Origin: Candidatus Helarchaeota ASGARD archaeon Hel_GB_B
GTDB taxonomy: Archaea; Asgardarchaeota; Lokiarchaeia; Helarchaeales; HEL-GB-B
Direction: 5' to 3'
Length of the DNA: 40,141 bases
Assembly (NCBI GenBank): GCA_005191425.1
Contig: SUPR01000021.1
Location: 1-40,141 of the forward strand
Below, piece after piece: positions 16,125 through 24,510 of this stretch; the first letter of the stretch is position 1, and each line of letters begins with the position of its first letter. The position numbers were made by a program, and so were the translations under genes. The notes beneath the pieces are model-generated. The model was not told the origin of the DNA and did no database searches. It saw only the letters and a list, made by a program, of their open reading frames with translations.

Positions 16125-17336
16125 ATGAATGCCCAAAATATTACCAATGGAGACACAACAATTTTCAAGAAGAAAAATTATTATCCAAAGTTTAAAATTT
16201 TTAAAGAGACATTCCTTTCTTTAATTTTTGATTTAGGTGGATTAATTGCTGGAGCCATTATGGGATATTATGTTAGCCTCATTTCGGTGAAAACATGGGC
16301 TATAGCGATTTATCCAATTGTTTTAACTGGGAGGGGGGCATTAAACGGTATTTTAGGCGGAAAACTTAGTACAGGACTTCATCTCGGATTGATTAATACA
16401 AATATTAAAAAAAACACGAAGTATTTTTATTCTTTATTAGCCTCATTATGTTTAATTTCTTTAATTACTAGTTTTATCGTAGGAATAATAGCTTTTATCA
16501 TTACAGGTGCATTAATTGAAGATTTGTACACAATAGTCATTTCATGTATCGCAATTCAAGCTCTTACAATTTTAATAACGATACCGATCACATCAGTACT
16601 TGGTTTTATTACCTTCAAACGGGGCATTGACCCAGATATTGTTGTCTTCCCAATTTCATCTACAGTGGCAGATATTTGGGCAACAATTTCTTATTTAATT
16701 ACGTTATCAATGGTTTTTTGGTTCGGTTCACTTGGTATGTCCATAATTTATTTTATAAGTTTATTTTTCATAATTTTTGTAATTGTCCTAGCATTTTTAT
16801 TTAGAAGAGAACGGGAGTATTGGTACACTTTAAAAGAAGCACTATTCACGATACTCATAATAACATTAATTTCTGCAATATCGGGATTCTCTCTTTCAAA
16901 AATGAGAGATTATATCAAAAAAAGTCCAGGAATAATTGTGGTTTATCCAGCTCTAATTGATACACTGGGTGATGCAGCTGCAATTTTTGGATCGATTTCT
17001 ACTACAAAATTATTTATAGGTTTTATTAAGTCAAAAATTGGTCAGATACGAAGACAAACAGGCATTCTATCACAGATTTTAATTGCTACCTTTCTATTTT
17101 ATATAATATATGGTTTTATCGCATTTATTTACGAAAAAACTCTTATCTCCTTCTTTATGCCTATTTTTTCATTTTTATTATGTTTTCCGATAGTAATTAT
17201 CATAACATTCATAATGGCTATTCTAACATTTACTAAAGGGATGAATCCAGATAATTTTGTAATACCTATTGAAACAGCTTTGACTGATGCTATTTTTACT
17301 GTTGTTATAGCCACCCTTATAATTCTACTTTATTAA
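16125..17336 (+). CDS. duplicated MgtE/SLC41-type divalent cation transporter
   Basis: A membrane protein of about 403 residues with two tandem MgtE integral domains. The first half contains FDLGGLIAGAIMG, then PIVLTGRGALNGILGGKLSTGLHLG, the ion-pore motif of the MgtE/SLC41 family. The second half repeats it as PALIDTLGDAAAIFGSISTTK. The N-terminal helical and CBS sensor domains of bacterial MgtE are absent, so gating must differ. The two-domain arrangement in one chain is like eukaryotic SLC41 and some archaeal proteins. It probably moves Mg2+ across the cell membrane. ATG at 16125 is chosen over the in-frame GTG at 16116 because AAAGGTGA precedes it at normal spacing. No partner genes are adjacent. 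Confidence 0.88.
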   Translation: MNAQNITNGDTTIFKKKNYYPKFKIFKETFLSLIFDLGGLIAGAIMGYYVSLISVKTWAIAIYPIVLTGRGALNGILGGKLSTGLHLGLINTNIKKNTKYFYSLLASLCLISLITSFIVGIIAFIITGALIEDLYTIVISCIAIQALTILITIPITSVLGFITFKRGIDPDIVVFPISSTVADIWATISYLITLSMVFWFGSLGMSIIYFISLFFIIFVIVLAFLFRREREYWYTLKEALFTILIITLISAISGFSLSKMRDYIKKSPGIIVVYPALIDTLGDAAAIFGSISTTKLFIGFIKSKIGQIRRQTGILSQILIATFLFYIIYGFIAFIYEKTLISFFMPIFSFLLCFPIVIIITFIMAILTFTKGMNPDNFVIPIETALTDAIFTVVIATLIILLY

Positions 17337-17689
17337 TTTCAAAAATAAAATCAAATAAAAAGTATTGTAATAGTAGGACTATCAGTTATCATTTTACTCG
17401 GATGCCCTTGATTCTTTTATTTATGTTAATTAAATATTATGAAGAGTTTGAATCGGAAATTTTATATCTAAAAAACCTTTACAATCAATATTTGTGAATT
17501 TTAGATAAAAAAAAGTAAATTAAGTAATTTAAAAATATGAATAAATTAATTATAAAACATATTTTATCGTTAGAATAGAGAAAAAAGATAAAGTTTTAAC
17601 AAGTTCTTCTATTCTATTTTAAAATTAAAATTGTTTAGAGTTAGAATAAAAAAAATTAATGATTTATTTAAAATAAATTGTTAATTGGT
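17337..17689. repeat. intergenic spacer with an inverted repeat (17571-17579 / 17608-17616)
   Basis: A gene-free stretch of about 350 bases between convergent genes. A perfect 9-base inverted repeat, TAGAATAGA and TCTATTCTA, spans 17571-17616 with 28 bases between the arms; a partial third copy (TTAGAATA) is at 17641. It lies just past the end of the pseudo-GTPase gene, so it may belong to a terminator. A short hydrophobic stretch near 17367-17412 has no start codon and is not called. Confidence 0.35.
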
Positions 17690-18805
17690 CTAATAAGAAT
17701 CTTCTAACATTTTTTCATATTTATCTTTTAACTTGAAGTAAATATATGCGGGAATAAAGCCGTTCCAAAATTGAAATTCGATGTTTCTTAATTTAGTTTT
17801 TATAGAATTGATGGTAATAGATGATTTTTTAAATATTGATTTGTTTGACTTAGTATTATTGGAGACAGGATCTTGGGTTATGATTTTTAGAAAAACTTCT
17901 TTACCATAATCACAATGAATACTTGATATCATTTGGTTAATTACATGTTTTGGTAATTTATCTTCTAAAATGGCATAGATTTTAGACAAAATTAATAATT
18001 GATTTTGATTTAAGATATTAGACCATCCTGGATCGTCTTTTCGAATAATACATAGAGATTTTTTAACATGATAATTTTTGAGTTTTTCTTTACAAGTTTT
18101 ATTTTTATCACATTTTTCGCATATATAATGGTCATAAGAAACTTTTCCTGTAAAAATATTTATATTAAAAAGACCTTTTGCCGTTAAAATTTCAATTCTC
18201 TTATTATTTTTTATATTAAAACCGAGTTCCGTTAAAACTTCTTTAAACTTTTCATTTTGTTTCTTAATTTCTAAGTTCATTTCTCTTCGTTTTTCTAAAG
18301 TATAGCCAAAATAATCTAATGATAAATTACCAATTTGTTGGAAGAGATTATCTAAATTTAAATCATCTCTATTGATTTCATAATATATAGAATGATATAA
18401 ATTGCAGATTTCATCTATTCGGTCATTCATAGCAGCGGAGATTTCTGCATCATCTAAAGTGTATCCAATTAAAAAGGTAGGAACTGGCCCCAATATATTT
18501 CTAGCTTCAATAATCCAATTGGGAAGATTATTTATGTCGTCCATTTTATTCATTTCAAAAAATAATAATATAGCACAAGAGCCGTGGTAAAATGAAGTTC
18601 TAAAAAATCTGAACCGTTCATTTGCCGAAATGTCCCAAATAGAAAATGTTAATTCGTCATATTCTAACATTTCTTCTTTAATATAGATGTTGCACCCAAT
18701 AACATTAGAATAATCCCGGTTAAAGCAACTGTGAAGATACTTTTTTAAAATAATACTTTTATTTTTACTGCCCAACACAATTACTTTAAATTTAAAAGAA
18801 CCCAA
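17690..18805 (-). CDS. degenerate small-GTPase-like protein (pseudo-GTPase) with cysteine-containing C-terminal extension
   Basis: A 371-residue protein. Residues 5-175 follow a Ras/Rab layout: KFKVIVLG first strand, IWDISANERF at switch II (W57, D58), a YHGSCAILLFFEMN strand, and LIGYTLDD where the base-recognition motif belongs. The nucleotide motifs are broken: G12-S-K-N-K-S-I has lost the P-loop Gly-Lys-Ser/Thr, DxxG reads D-I-S-A, and NKxD reads Y-T-L-D. GTP binding is therefore doubtful. The extension contains CEKCDKNKTC and a further Cys, a possible zinc site, plus helices. The start is TTG at 18805; no good ATG exists until residue 46. Asgard genomes carry many small GTPases, and this looks like a repurposed one. 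Role unknown; a protein-interaction scaffold is inference. Confidence 0.8.
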   Translation of the reverse strand: MGSFKFKVIVLGSKNKSIILKKYLHSCFNRDYSNVIGCNIYIKEEMLEYDELTFSIWDISANERFRFFRTSFYHGSCAILLFFEMNKMDDINNLPNWIIEARNILGPVPTFLIGYTLDDAEISAAMNDRIDEICNLYHSIYYEINRDDLNLDNLFQQIGNLSLDYFGYTLEKRREMNLEIKKQNEKFKEVLTELGFNIKNNKRIEILTAKGLFNINIFTGKVSYDHYICEKCDKNKTCKEKLKNYHVKKSLCIIRKDDPGWSNILNQNQLLILSKIYAILEDKLPKHVINQMISSIHCDYGKEVFLKIITQDPVSNNTKSNKSIFKKSSITINSIKTKLRNIEFQFWNGFIPAYIYFKLKDKYEKMLEDSY

Positions 18806-18898
18806 TTTGAAATATCTACCATTAATTTTTATTTTTTTTCTACTCTAATATATATAAAATTTAGAAAAATAAAAAAATTTGGTTTCAAATAGCAATTT

Positions 18899-20122
18899 TT
18901 ATTTTTTATAGAGATAAATTAACACTAAATAAATTATAAAAAGAAACCCAATAACTATTGTGCCGAAATAAAATATTCTTAAATATTCTAGATGTAATTC
19001 AATTGGAACATCCCATTGTAAGAAATACAAGATAGGAATTATTATTTGAAAAAACGTTATGATATATGAAATAAAATAAGTTAAATTATCTTGATGAAAT
19101 GGAAAATTACGATGATTATTTTTTGAGAATATTTTGTTTTCTATTTTTATAAGTGTAATCAAACCAACAGGGATAATAATTGGAAATCCTAAAAATACAT
19201 TTCTATATACATCGGACGCTAATGCTATTTGAAAAACAAAAAATGGTACCATAATTGAAGAGTATTTTAAAAATGAGTCGTTATTTAGATTATGTGTTTT
19301 ATATATGCTGGGTAAGACTAAAATCCAAATTAAGGAAAATGTAATTAACACACCAAAAACTGAATTCGGCCAATGCGCAATGTGATATCCAATCCAAATA
19401 TTTTCGTATGTAGAGCCAGAGTAGGGAATAAAAGACCTTAAGAATAAATAAATTATGGTAGGAGGAATTGAAATAATAATAGTCTTAATTATTTTATATC
19501 CTTTATAACCTTTCGTAATCATAGCATAAATAGGAATTAAAAATATTATCGTTTCTTTATTGAGAATCCCAATACCCAAAATTAACATCATCAAAATTAT
19601 TTCTTTTGTACCTTTAATTTTACCTCTGGAAATATTTAATAAAATAATACAACCAATTAAAAATAAAAGATATTGCAGTGGATCAACAAAAATTGTATAA
19701 TAAAATAAATAAAAATTAGGTACTGAGACTAAAAAAATAATTGTACCTATTAAAGCATAGAAATTTTTGAAACCTAATAGTTTTAAATAGTGAAAAAACA
19801 ATAATGCTGTTATAAAAATACAGATGAAAGTAAACAACCAATATCCAATCAATGGATCCAATGGAAGCAAATAAATAATTGATGGGGTCAATATTCGATA
19901 GCAAAAAGGAGCATCTATTGCAGAGTTAAATGGAAAAATGCTCATATAATAGTAATGCCAAGCATCACCCCAGGGATGACCTAATGTCCCGGGATAACCG
20001 CGGCTTATTAAATTTAAATGGAATGGGGCTGTTAATAACGCCATTGAAATGGTAATTAACAAAATAAAAAGATATATAGTAATTATTTTACTAAAATTTT
20101 TTAATTTGCCCATTAAACTCAT
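18899..20122 (-). CDS. polytopic membrane protein, possible GT-C-type glycosyltransferase
   Basis: A 407-residue protein with about 9-11 hydrophobic segments. The first external loop after helix 1 holds GHPWGDAWHYYYM, with an acidic residue followed by aromatic residues, as in GT-C lipid-linked glycosyltransferases. CYRILTPSIIYLLP and LGIGILNKETIIFLIP also resemble motifs of that class (the NKE loop is common in archaeal GT-C-like families). The donor would be a polyprenyl-phosphate sugar. The family assignment is by pattern and uncertain. It is followed by the pseudo-GTPase gene after 93 bases and preceded by the TIM-barrel gene on the same strand 42 bases away, so a loose operon is possible. 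Confidence 0.65.
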   Translation of the reverse strand: MSLMGKLKNFSKIITIYLFILLITISMALLTAPFHLNLISRGYPGTLGHPWGDAWHYYYMSIFPFNSAIDAPFCYRILTPSIIYLLPLDPLIGYWLFTFICIFITALLFFHYLKLLGFKNFYALIGTIIFLVSVPNFYLFYYTIFVDPLQYLLFLIGCIILLNISRGKIKGTKEIILMMLILGIGILNKETIIFLIPIYAMITKGYKGYKIIKTIIISIPPTIIYLFLRSFIPYSGSTYENIWIGYHIAHWPNSVFGVLITFSLIWILVLPSIYKTHNLNNDSFLKYSSIMVPFFVFQIALASDVYRNVFLGFPIIIPVGLITLIKIENKIFSKNNHRNFPFHQDNLTYFISYIITFFQIIIPILYFLQWDVPIELHLEYLRIFYFGTIVIGFLFIIYLVLIYLYKK

Positions 20123-20164
20123 CTAATAAATTTTAAGATTTAAGCCAGAATCTCTAGAATAATT

Positions 20165-20962
20165 TTACCTATTAAATAATTTCTTTAAATTATTCTTAAC
20201 TTTTACTACATTTTCAAAAACTTTATCATCGTCATAAAAATGATGAGGTTCAATAATTATAAAAAGATTTGAGTTCGGAATTATATCTTTAAATTTTTCA
20301 AAATCATTACCAATATGCACCGCAATTAGACGATCTTTAAAATTTCTTAGAATTCTAAGACTATATCTCGCTGAATAATTTATACCATGTTCATAATCAA
20401 AAATGAATTTTAAATTTTGAAGGTCTGGATCGGAAAAAATCTGTTGTAAATAACCAATTTTTGATGTCATTCGAAAATCGCTATGGGTCATATTTTCAAT
20501 TCCCATAGTTATTCCAATATCTTCACATTTTTTAATGAGCATTTTAAAAACATCAATCGTTCGCTTAAGTGCGACTTTTCTCTGTTTTAATTCAAATTTA
20601 GAATTTGACCTGAATGAATTTTGACCCCCATGAAATAAACAATATTCAATCTTGTCAAATTCGCTGGCAAAATCAATTGTACTTAATAAAATTTCAATAG
20701 ATTTTTCTCGAATCCAAGGGTTGTAACTTGAAATATTAATGTCCTTGATAGGAGCATGAATTGAAATTTTAAAATTATAACTTTGAATAAGATCTAGTAT
20801 ATTTTTCTTAATTTTTGGAAATTTTTCAAATAATTCAGGATGTTCAGGTTGAATTTCAAGCCCATCTAAATTATTATTATTAAGTTCTTCGCATATTTTT
20901 TTAATAGAATATCCCCATGTGGCTCTATCTAATCCTAATAAGATTTTATGACGATTCATCAT
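20165..20962 (-). CDS. xylose-isomerase-like TIM-barrel protein (sugar phosphate isomerase / endonuclease IV superfamily)
   Basis: A 265-residue TIM-barrel enzyme of the AP-endonuclease-2/sugar isomerase superfamily. Successive barrel strands carry putative metal ligands: DGLEIQPEH, KISIHAPIKD, YCLFHGG, MGIENM (Glu), IFDYEHG (Asp, His), AVHIGND (His) and IIEPHH (Glu). This Glu-Asp-His-Glu set binds divalent metals in the family. Family members epimerise sugars or cut abasic DNA; the short length and lack of the full endonuclease IV ligand set favour a sugar isomerase/epimerase. The start is ATG at 20962, with an immediate second ATG and no Shine-Dalgarno, so the message is probably leaderless. 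Confidence 0.82.
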   Translation of the reverse strand: MMNRHKILLGLDRATWGYSIKKICEELNNNNLDGLEIQPEHPELFEKFPKIKKNILDLIQSYNFKISIHAPIKDINISSYNPWIREKSIEILLSTIDFASEFDKIEYCLFHGGQNSFRSNSKFELKQRKVALKRTIDVFKMLIKKCEDIGITMGIENMTHSDFRMTSKIGYLQQIFSDPDLQNLKFIFDYEHGINYSARYSLRILRNFKDRLIAVHIGNDFEKFKDIIPNSNLFIIIEPHHFYDDDKVFENVVKVKNNLKKLFNR

Positions 20963-20993
20963 ATATTTTAAGTATAGAATATATAATAAATTT
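20963..20993. promoter_or_regulatory. 31-base overlapping divergent promoter
   Basis: Only 31 bases separate the ATG of the TIM-barrel gene (minus) from the ATG of the HTH/zinc-ribbon gene (plus). An ATATATTTTA stretch at 20961-20970 is about 28 bases upstream of the plus ATG. A TTATTATATATT stretch, read on the minus strand from about 20989 to 20978, is about 23 bases before the minus ATG. Both genes lack ribosome-binding sites, so two leaderless promoters probably overlap here. Confidence 0.45.
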
Positions 20994-21293
20994 ATGTGTA
21001 TGAATCAATGGCAGACTAGAAGAGAAAAATTAGTCGATTTATTGTCAAATGTGAATCGACCAATAGACATTAATCAAATCTCGGAGATTTTAGAAGTCTT
21101 AGATAAGAAAATTATTATTAATGACCTTGAACATATAGACAAAAGTATAGGATATTCAAATAAAAAATTAATTGTAATCAATCCTCAATGTAAAAACTGT
21201 GGGTTTATATTCAAAAAGAAATTTAAAATTCCATCAAAATGTCCAAGATGTAAAAAATCTAGGATTAGCTTACCACAATTTCAAATAGTATAG
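20994..21293 (+). CDS. small HTH/zinc-ribbon transcriptional regulator (COG3357-like)
   Basis: A 99-residue protein. The N-terminal half is a helix-turn-helix (RREKLVDLLSNVNRPIDINQISEIL, about 9-33) followed by NDLEHIDKSI. The C-terminal half is a zinc ribbon with C66, C69, C83 and C86, in the CKNCGF.FK...P..CP.CK arrangement typical of the archaeal family of predicted regulators fused to a zinc ribbon. Length matches that family. It is transcribed divergently from the TIM-barrel gene across a 31-base spacer, so it could control itself and that gene. No Shine-Dalgarno. Confidence 0.82.
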   Translation: MCMNQWQTRREKLVDLLSNVNRPIDINQISEILEVLDKKIIINDLEHIDKSIGYSNKKLIVINPQCKNCGFIFKKKFKIPSKCPRCKKSRISLPQFQIV

Positions 21294-21309
21294 ATTAAAT
21301 TAAATGGAA

Positions 21310-21816
21310 TTAATCAATATTATAAAGGTATTTTAAAACATTTTTTATATGCTTATAAAAATTTAATGAAAATTGCCCACAGCCCAACTTTTTTATATGA
21401 GGGTGCTCTTTTAAATAGTTTAAAATTGAAATATAATCTTCTTTTTCCAATAGATTATTGTTAAGTGAATTACGGATATTTGAAAATGCTTTAACTAAAT
21501 TTAAATAAATTGTGTTCACTAAAATCTTAAAATTATTAATCTTCAAATATTTTATATGTTCACTATTTAATCTTTCATCAATTATAGCTAATAAAACAAA
21601 TGCTTTTTGAGCATCATCTAAATTTATAAATCGTTTTATAGTAAATTCGTTATTAAATTCTTTTATTTCTTTCTCGTTAATTTTTATTATTTCGTCCATA
21701 ATTTTTCTTATTTTTTTAATACGCTCATTATATGTATTTTCATTAATTAAAGTATTTTTTCTCATCCAATGTAAAATTTCTTGCATTATTTTCTCTGTTT
21801 CACTCCAATTTAACAC
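21310..21816 (-). CDS. helical protein of unknown function
   Basis: A 168-residue, mostly helical protein with no cysteine pair, membrane span or known enzyme motif. A Leu/Ile-rich core (LDDAQKAFVLLAIIDERL) and a final helix hint at a compact helical bundle. The start is GTG at 21816, with AAGGTCA about 7 bases upstream; an ATG at residue 11 is the alternative. It ends 16 bases from the end of the convergent COG3357-like gene. Function not recognised. Confidence 0.62.
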   Translation of the reverse strand: MLNWSETEKIMQEILHWMRKNTLINENTYNERIKKIRKIMDEIIKINEKEIKEFNNEFTIKRFINLDDAQKAFVLLAIIDERLNSEHIKYLKINNFKILVNTIYLNLVKAFSNIRNSLNNNLLEKEDYISILNYLKEHPHIKKLGCGQFSLNFYKHIKNVLKYLYNID

Positions 21817-21987
21817 GAAAATGACCTTTATCTTTTAATAATATAGATTTGCTTAAACATTTATAACAAGGTTTTTATACATTTTAATTAAAGATAAAAC
21901 TATTCATAACATCATTTTTCTAAATTAGACTTTTATTTCATTTATTATTCATTTTAATATTAAAAGGTGTTATAAGTATCATTCAAA

Positions 21988-22949
21988 ATGAATCAGAAAA
22001 ATTAAGGTGGATAAAATCTATTAAAAAAACTCTTCGACGTGATGAAACACAAGTCATAAAATTTAAAGAACTCAGGACATACAATTATTTAACCAATGCA
22101 ATAGAATTAATTAAAGAAATCCTTAAAGACGAAGAGAAAAAATGGATCCGAATCTCTAACTTACAAGATATCATAAAAAAGGAATATAAAATAAAAATCG
22201 CGCAACCTAGTATTAGAGGACTTATTAAAAGAGTTGTTGAAGACAAAAACTTTAAAATCTTTCCCCAAAAAAGAGATAAAAATTTTCCTAATGAACAATG
22301 GGTATCTTTTAGGGGGACATTAAAAAAAGCTAAATATCGTTGTGGTGTCTGCTATACACCAATAGATAAAATATTTTATACTATGGAGAGTTCAAGAGAA
22401 ATTATTCGGGCTGAATGCCCAAACCCGGAATGTAATACATATTTAAAACCGAAACAATTTGGTCAGAATTTAATCCCATATGAAATAACAGAATGTCAAT
22501 TTTGTAAAGAGAAAAAACCAATATATTTAACATGCCCTACTTGTAATTTATATTTATGTAAAAAATGTATAGTATACCACGAAAAAGTCTTGCACCTGCA
22601 CCCAGAAATTCCGGTAGGTACTAGATGTAATGGGTGTCAATCATTATATATAGAATTACAATGTAGCATTTGTGAAAACTGGTATTGCGCCCGTTGTTTT
22701 CCTAAAAATCGAGAATATTTTGAATACTGGTATAAAGATGTTTACATTGATAACCCATTAAAAATTGACGAAAATTCAATTAAAAATTTATTAGATACAA
22801 TATGCATAAAGTGTATTGATTTTTTATTTAATTGCGATAATTGTGATACTAAAAATGACCCAGAATCCTGTAAACAATGTATTATAAAATCAAGAATAAG
22901 AATTTATGACCTGGCAATAAAAAAGCTAGAAAAAGATTTAAAAAAATAA
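21988..22949 (+). CDS. cysteine-rich multi-zinc-finger protein, with N-terminus out of phase
   Basis: A protein of about 320 residues. The open frame 21990-22949 continues unbroken well upstream of the first in-frame ATG (22383). The first 130 residues are a basic helical domain (KLRWIKSIKKTLRRDE; SIRGLIKRVVED). Then come about 22 cysteines in paired knuckles: CGVC and CPNPEC, CQFC, CPTC and CKKC with HEKVLHLH, CNGC, CSIC and CARC, CIKC, CDNC and CKQC. This resembles treble-clef, RING/B-box-like modules. No in-frame ATG, GTG or TTG starts the long frame. ATG 21988 is out of phase by one base at an AAAAA run (21997-22001), and AAAGGTG at 21964-21970 would suit a non-standard ATC/ATT start near 21978-21981. 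Either a sequence indel, frameshifting or a rare start is needed. Starting at 22383 would cut the first zinc finger in half. Confidence 0.8.
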
Positions 22950-22967
22950 AAATGATGATGAATAAAA

Positions 22968-23291
22968 TTGACAGACTCTTTGTTTAACAATTATGAAAAA
23001 TTTGATGCTTATAATAAAAGAAACCTCAAAAGCTTATTAATTGGAATAATTCTAGCTATTTCTGGCTTTAGTATTTTAATTTACGATAAATTAAATTCAT
23101 ATTACTCTTATTATTCTGCTTTAATCTTTTTATCATTATTACTTATATGTACCAGTCCATTATTTATTTCTAATCTTTTTACAGAATTAAAATCAAGAAA
23201 CATTGGAGAGATTGGAAATAGAATTAAAAATTTTATCATTTTGGAAGTAATATTTATTGCAATTTCTTTTAATTTAATTTTTATTTTTTAA
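22968..23291 (+). CDS. small three-helix membrane protein
   Basis: A 107-residue protein with hydrophobic spans near residues 22-39, 46-70 and 86-107; the last ends exactly at the C-terminus. Function not recognised. The start is TTG at 22968, preceded by GATGATGA; a run of three ATG codons just upstream lies in another frame that stops after 11 codons. It begins 18 bases after the zinc-finger gene stop and is followed 58 bases later by a ferredoxin gene, so a small operon is possible. Confidence 0.6.
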   Translation: MTDSLFNNYEKFDAYNKRNLKSLLIGIILAISGFSILIYDKLNSYYSYYSALIFLSLLLICTSPLFISNLFTELKSRNIGEIGNRIKNFIILEVIFIAISFNLIFIF

Positions 23292-23349
23292 ATTAATCTC
23301 AAAAAATTCCATTATTTTTAAATTTTAGGACTTAAATTTAATCTTTAGG

Positions 23350-23580
23350 ATGCCAATTATTATAGTAGATCTTGATAAATGTATTGGTTGTGGTAAATGT
23401 AGTGATATATGTATTAAAGCAGTATTCGAAACAATAAAACTTGAAAAATATAATTATATGACGAAATATTTTGCAGCTCACCCTGAAAATTGCCTTTTTT
23501 GTTGTTTATGTGTAGGAAGCTGTCCAGAATTAGCAATAACTCTTAAAAAGAAAACTTTTAATGAAATAAAGTCTTTTTAA
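23350..23580 (+). CDS. 2[4Fe-4S] ferredoxin-like protein
   Basis: A 76-residue bacterial-type ferredoxin. Cluster I ligands are C11, C14, C17 and C21 (CIGCGKCSDIC); cluster II ligands are C48, C51, C54 and C58 (CLFCCLCVGSCP), with an extra Cys52. The first motif lacks the usual Pro after the fourth Cys. A 26-residue insert lies between the two motifs, as in subunit-like ferredoxins. It probably carries electrons for a CoA or 2-oxoacid enzyme, but no redox partner is beside it. Confidence 0.9.
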   Translation: MPIIIVDLDKCIGCGKCSDICIKAVFETIKLEKYNYMTKYFAAHPENCLFCCLCVGSCPELAITLKKKTFNEIKSF

Positions 23581-23979
23581 CTCTCAATGAATTTTTAATA
23601 AAAATTCAGATATTTAAAAGAAGAATTAATCAAATCTTGAATTCAATATATAATATTAAGGGAGAGTTTTTTTAATTTATTTAAAAGATAAATTTTAAAA
23701 TATTTATAATTAATTTTATTTGACTTTTTTAGGTTATTTAATTAAATAATTAGATTTTTTAAAATTTAATTAAATCTTAGATATTATTAAAGAAAAATAA
23801 ATGATAATGGAGATTATCATTATGAATTAAATTTTTTTCAAAAAAAGTTTAAATTATTTGAATATAGATAATTATTAATTAATTTCTTGGATTATTTGAT
23901 AATTGAAATTTATTTTAGATATGAAATAAAATTGAGTATTTCATAAATAAGAAAGGTTACTAAAATTCGAGGCATTTTA
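23581..23979. other. gene-free spacer before the Rab-like gene
   Basis: About 400 A/T-rich bases with no coding signal. The only ordered element is a perfect hairpin at 23800-23821, listed separately. CGAGGC near 23968-23973 acts as ribosome-binding site for the GTPase gene. Confidence 0.5.
23800..23821. repeat. perfect 9-bp inverted repeat with GGAG loop
   Basis: AATGATAAT (23800-23808), GGAG, then ATTATCATT (23813-23821) form an exact 9-base-pair stem with a 4-base loop. It lies about 160 bases upstream of the Rab-like GTPase start and 220 bases after the ferredoxin stop. It could be an operator, a processing site or part of a small RNA; there is no T-tract right after it, which argues against a simple terminator. 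Confidence 0.5.
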
Positions 23980-24510
23980 ATGATCAAGGAATACAAATTT
24001 AAAGTCGTTCTTTTAGGTGACCAAGGAGTAGGTAAAACAAGTATTATTGATAGATATGTCAATAACAGGTTTAAAGATAAATATCAGCCAACATTAGGGG
24101 TCGATTTTCTCATTAAGGATATTGAACTCAATGATGCTAAAATAAAATTAATTATTTGGGATATTGGGGGAGAAATTCAATGGAGAAATAAATTAAATCT
24201 GTATCTAAATGGAGCAGACAGCGCAATAATTGTTTTTGATTTGACGCGGGCAGATACATTTAAAAGTCTCAAATTTTGGCATGAAAAAGTCTTAAAAATT
24301 GCCGGCCGAATTCCTTATATTTTCGTAGGAAATAAAATGGACCTTGAGAAAAATCGAAATGTGAGTTTGTCCCAGGTTACGACATTTATTAAAAGGAAGA
24401 GTTATCCATTATATTTAGAAACATCGGCTAAATCTGGTGAAAAAATACAGAAATTATTTTTACGAATTACTGAAGAAATGCTGAGATTTAAAGAAAAAAA
24501 GAATAAATAA
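23980..24510 (+). CDS. Rab/Ras-like small GTPase
   Basis: A 176-residue small GTPase with the complete set of G-motifs: G1 GDQGVGKTS (residues 13-21), switch I Thr in YQPTLGVDF (T38), G3 WDIGGE (60-65), G4 GNKMD and G5 ETSAKSG. The layout and the PTLGVDF sequence are Rab-like. The residue after DxGG, normally the catalytic Gln, is Glu65, so intrinsic hydrolysis may be slow. No C-terminal Cys, so no prenyl anchor. GTPases like this are characteristic of Asgard archaea and may act in membrane or cytoskeletal regulation (inference). GAGG before the ATG supports the start. Confidence 0.95.
   Translation: MIKEYKFKVVLLGDQGVGKTSIIDRYVNNRFKDKYQPTLGVDFLIKDIELNDAKIKLIIWDIGGEIQWRNKLNLYLNGADSAIIVFDLTRADTFKSLKFWHEKVLKIAGRIPYIFVGNKMDLEKNRNVSLSQVTTFIKRKSYPLYLETSAKSGEKIQKLFLRITEEMLRFKEKKNK

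Noticed and set aside
17367..17412. Short hydrophobic lipoprotein-like peptide ending in GCP
   Set aside because: No start codon in frame and only about 15 residues; cannot be supported as a gene.
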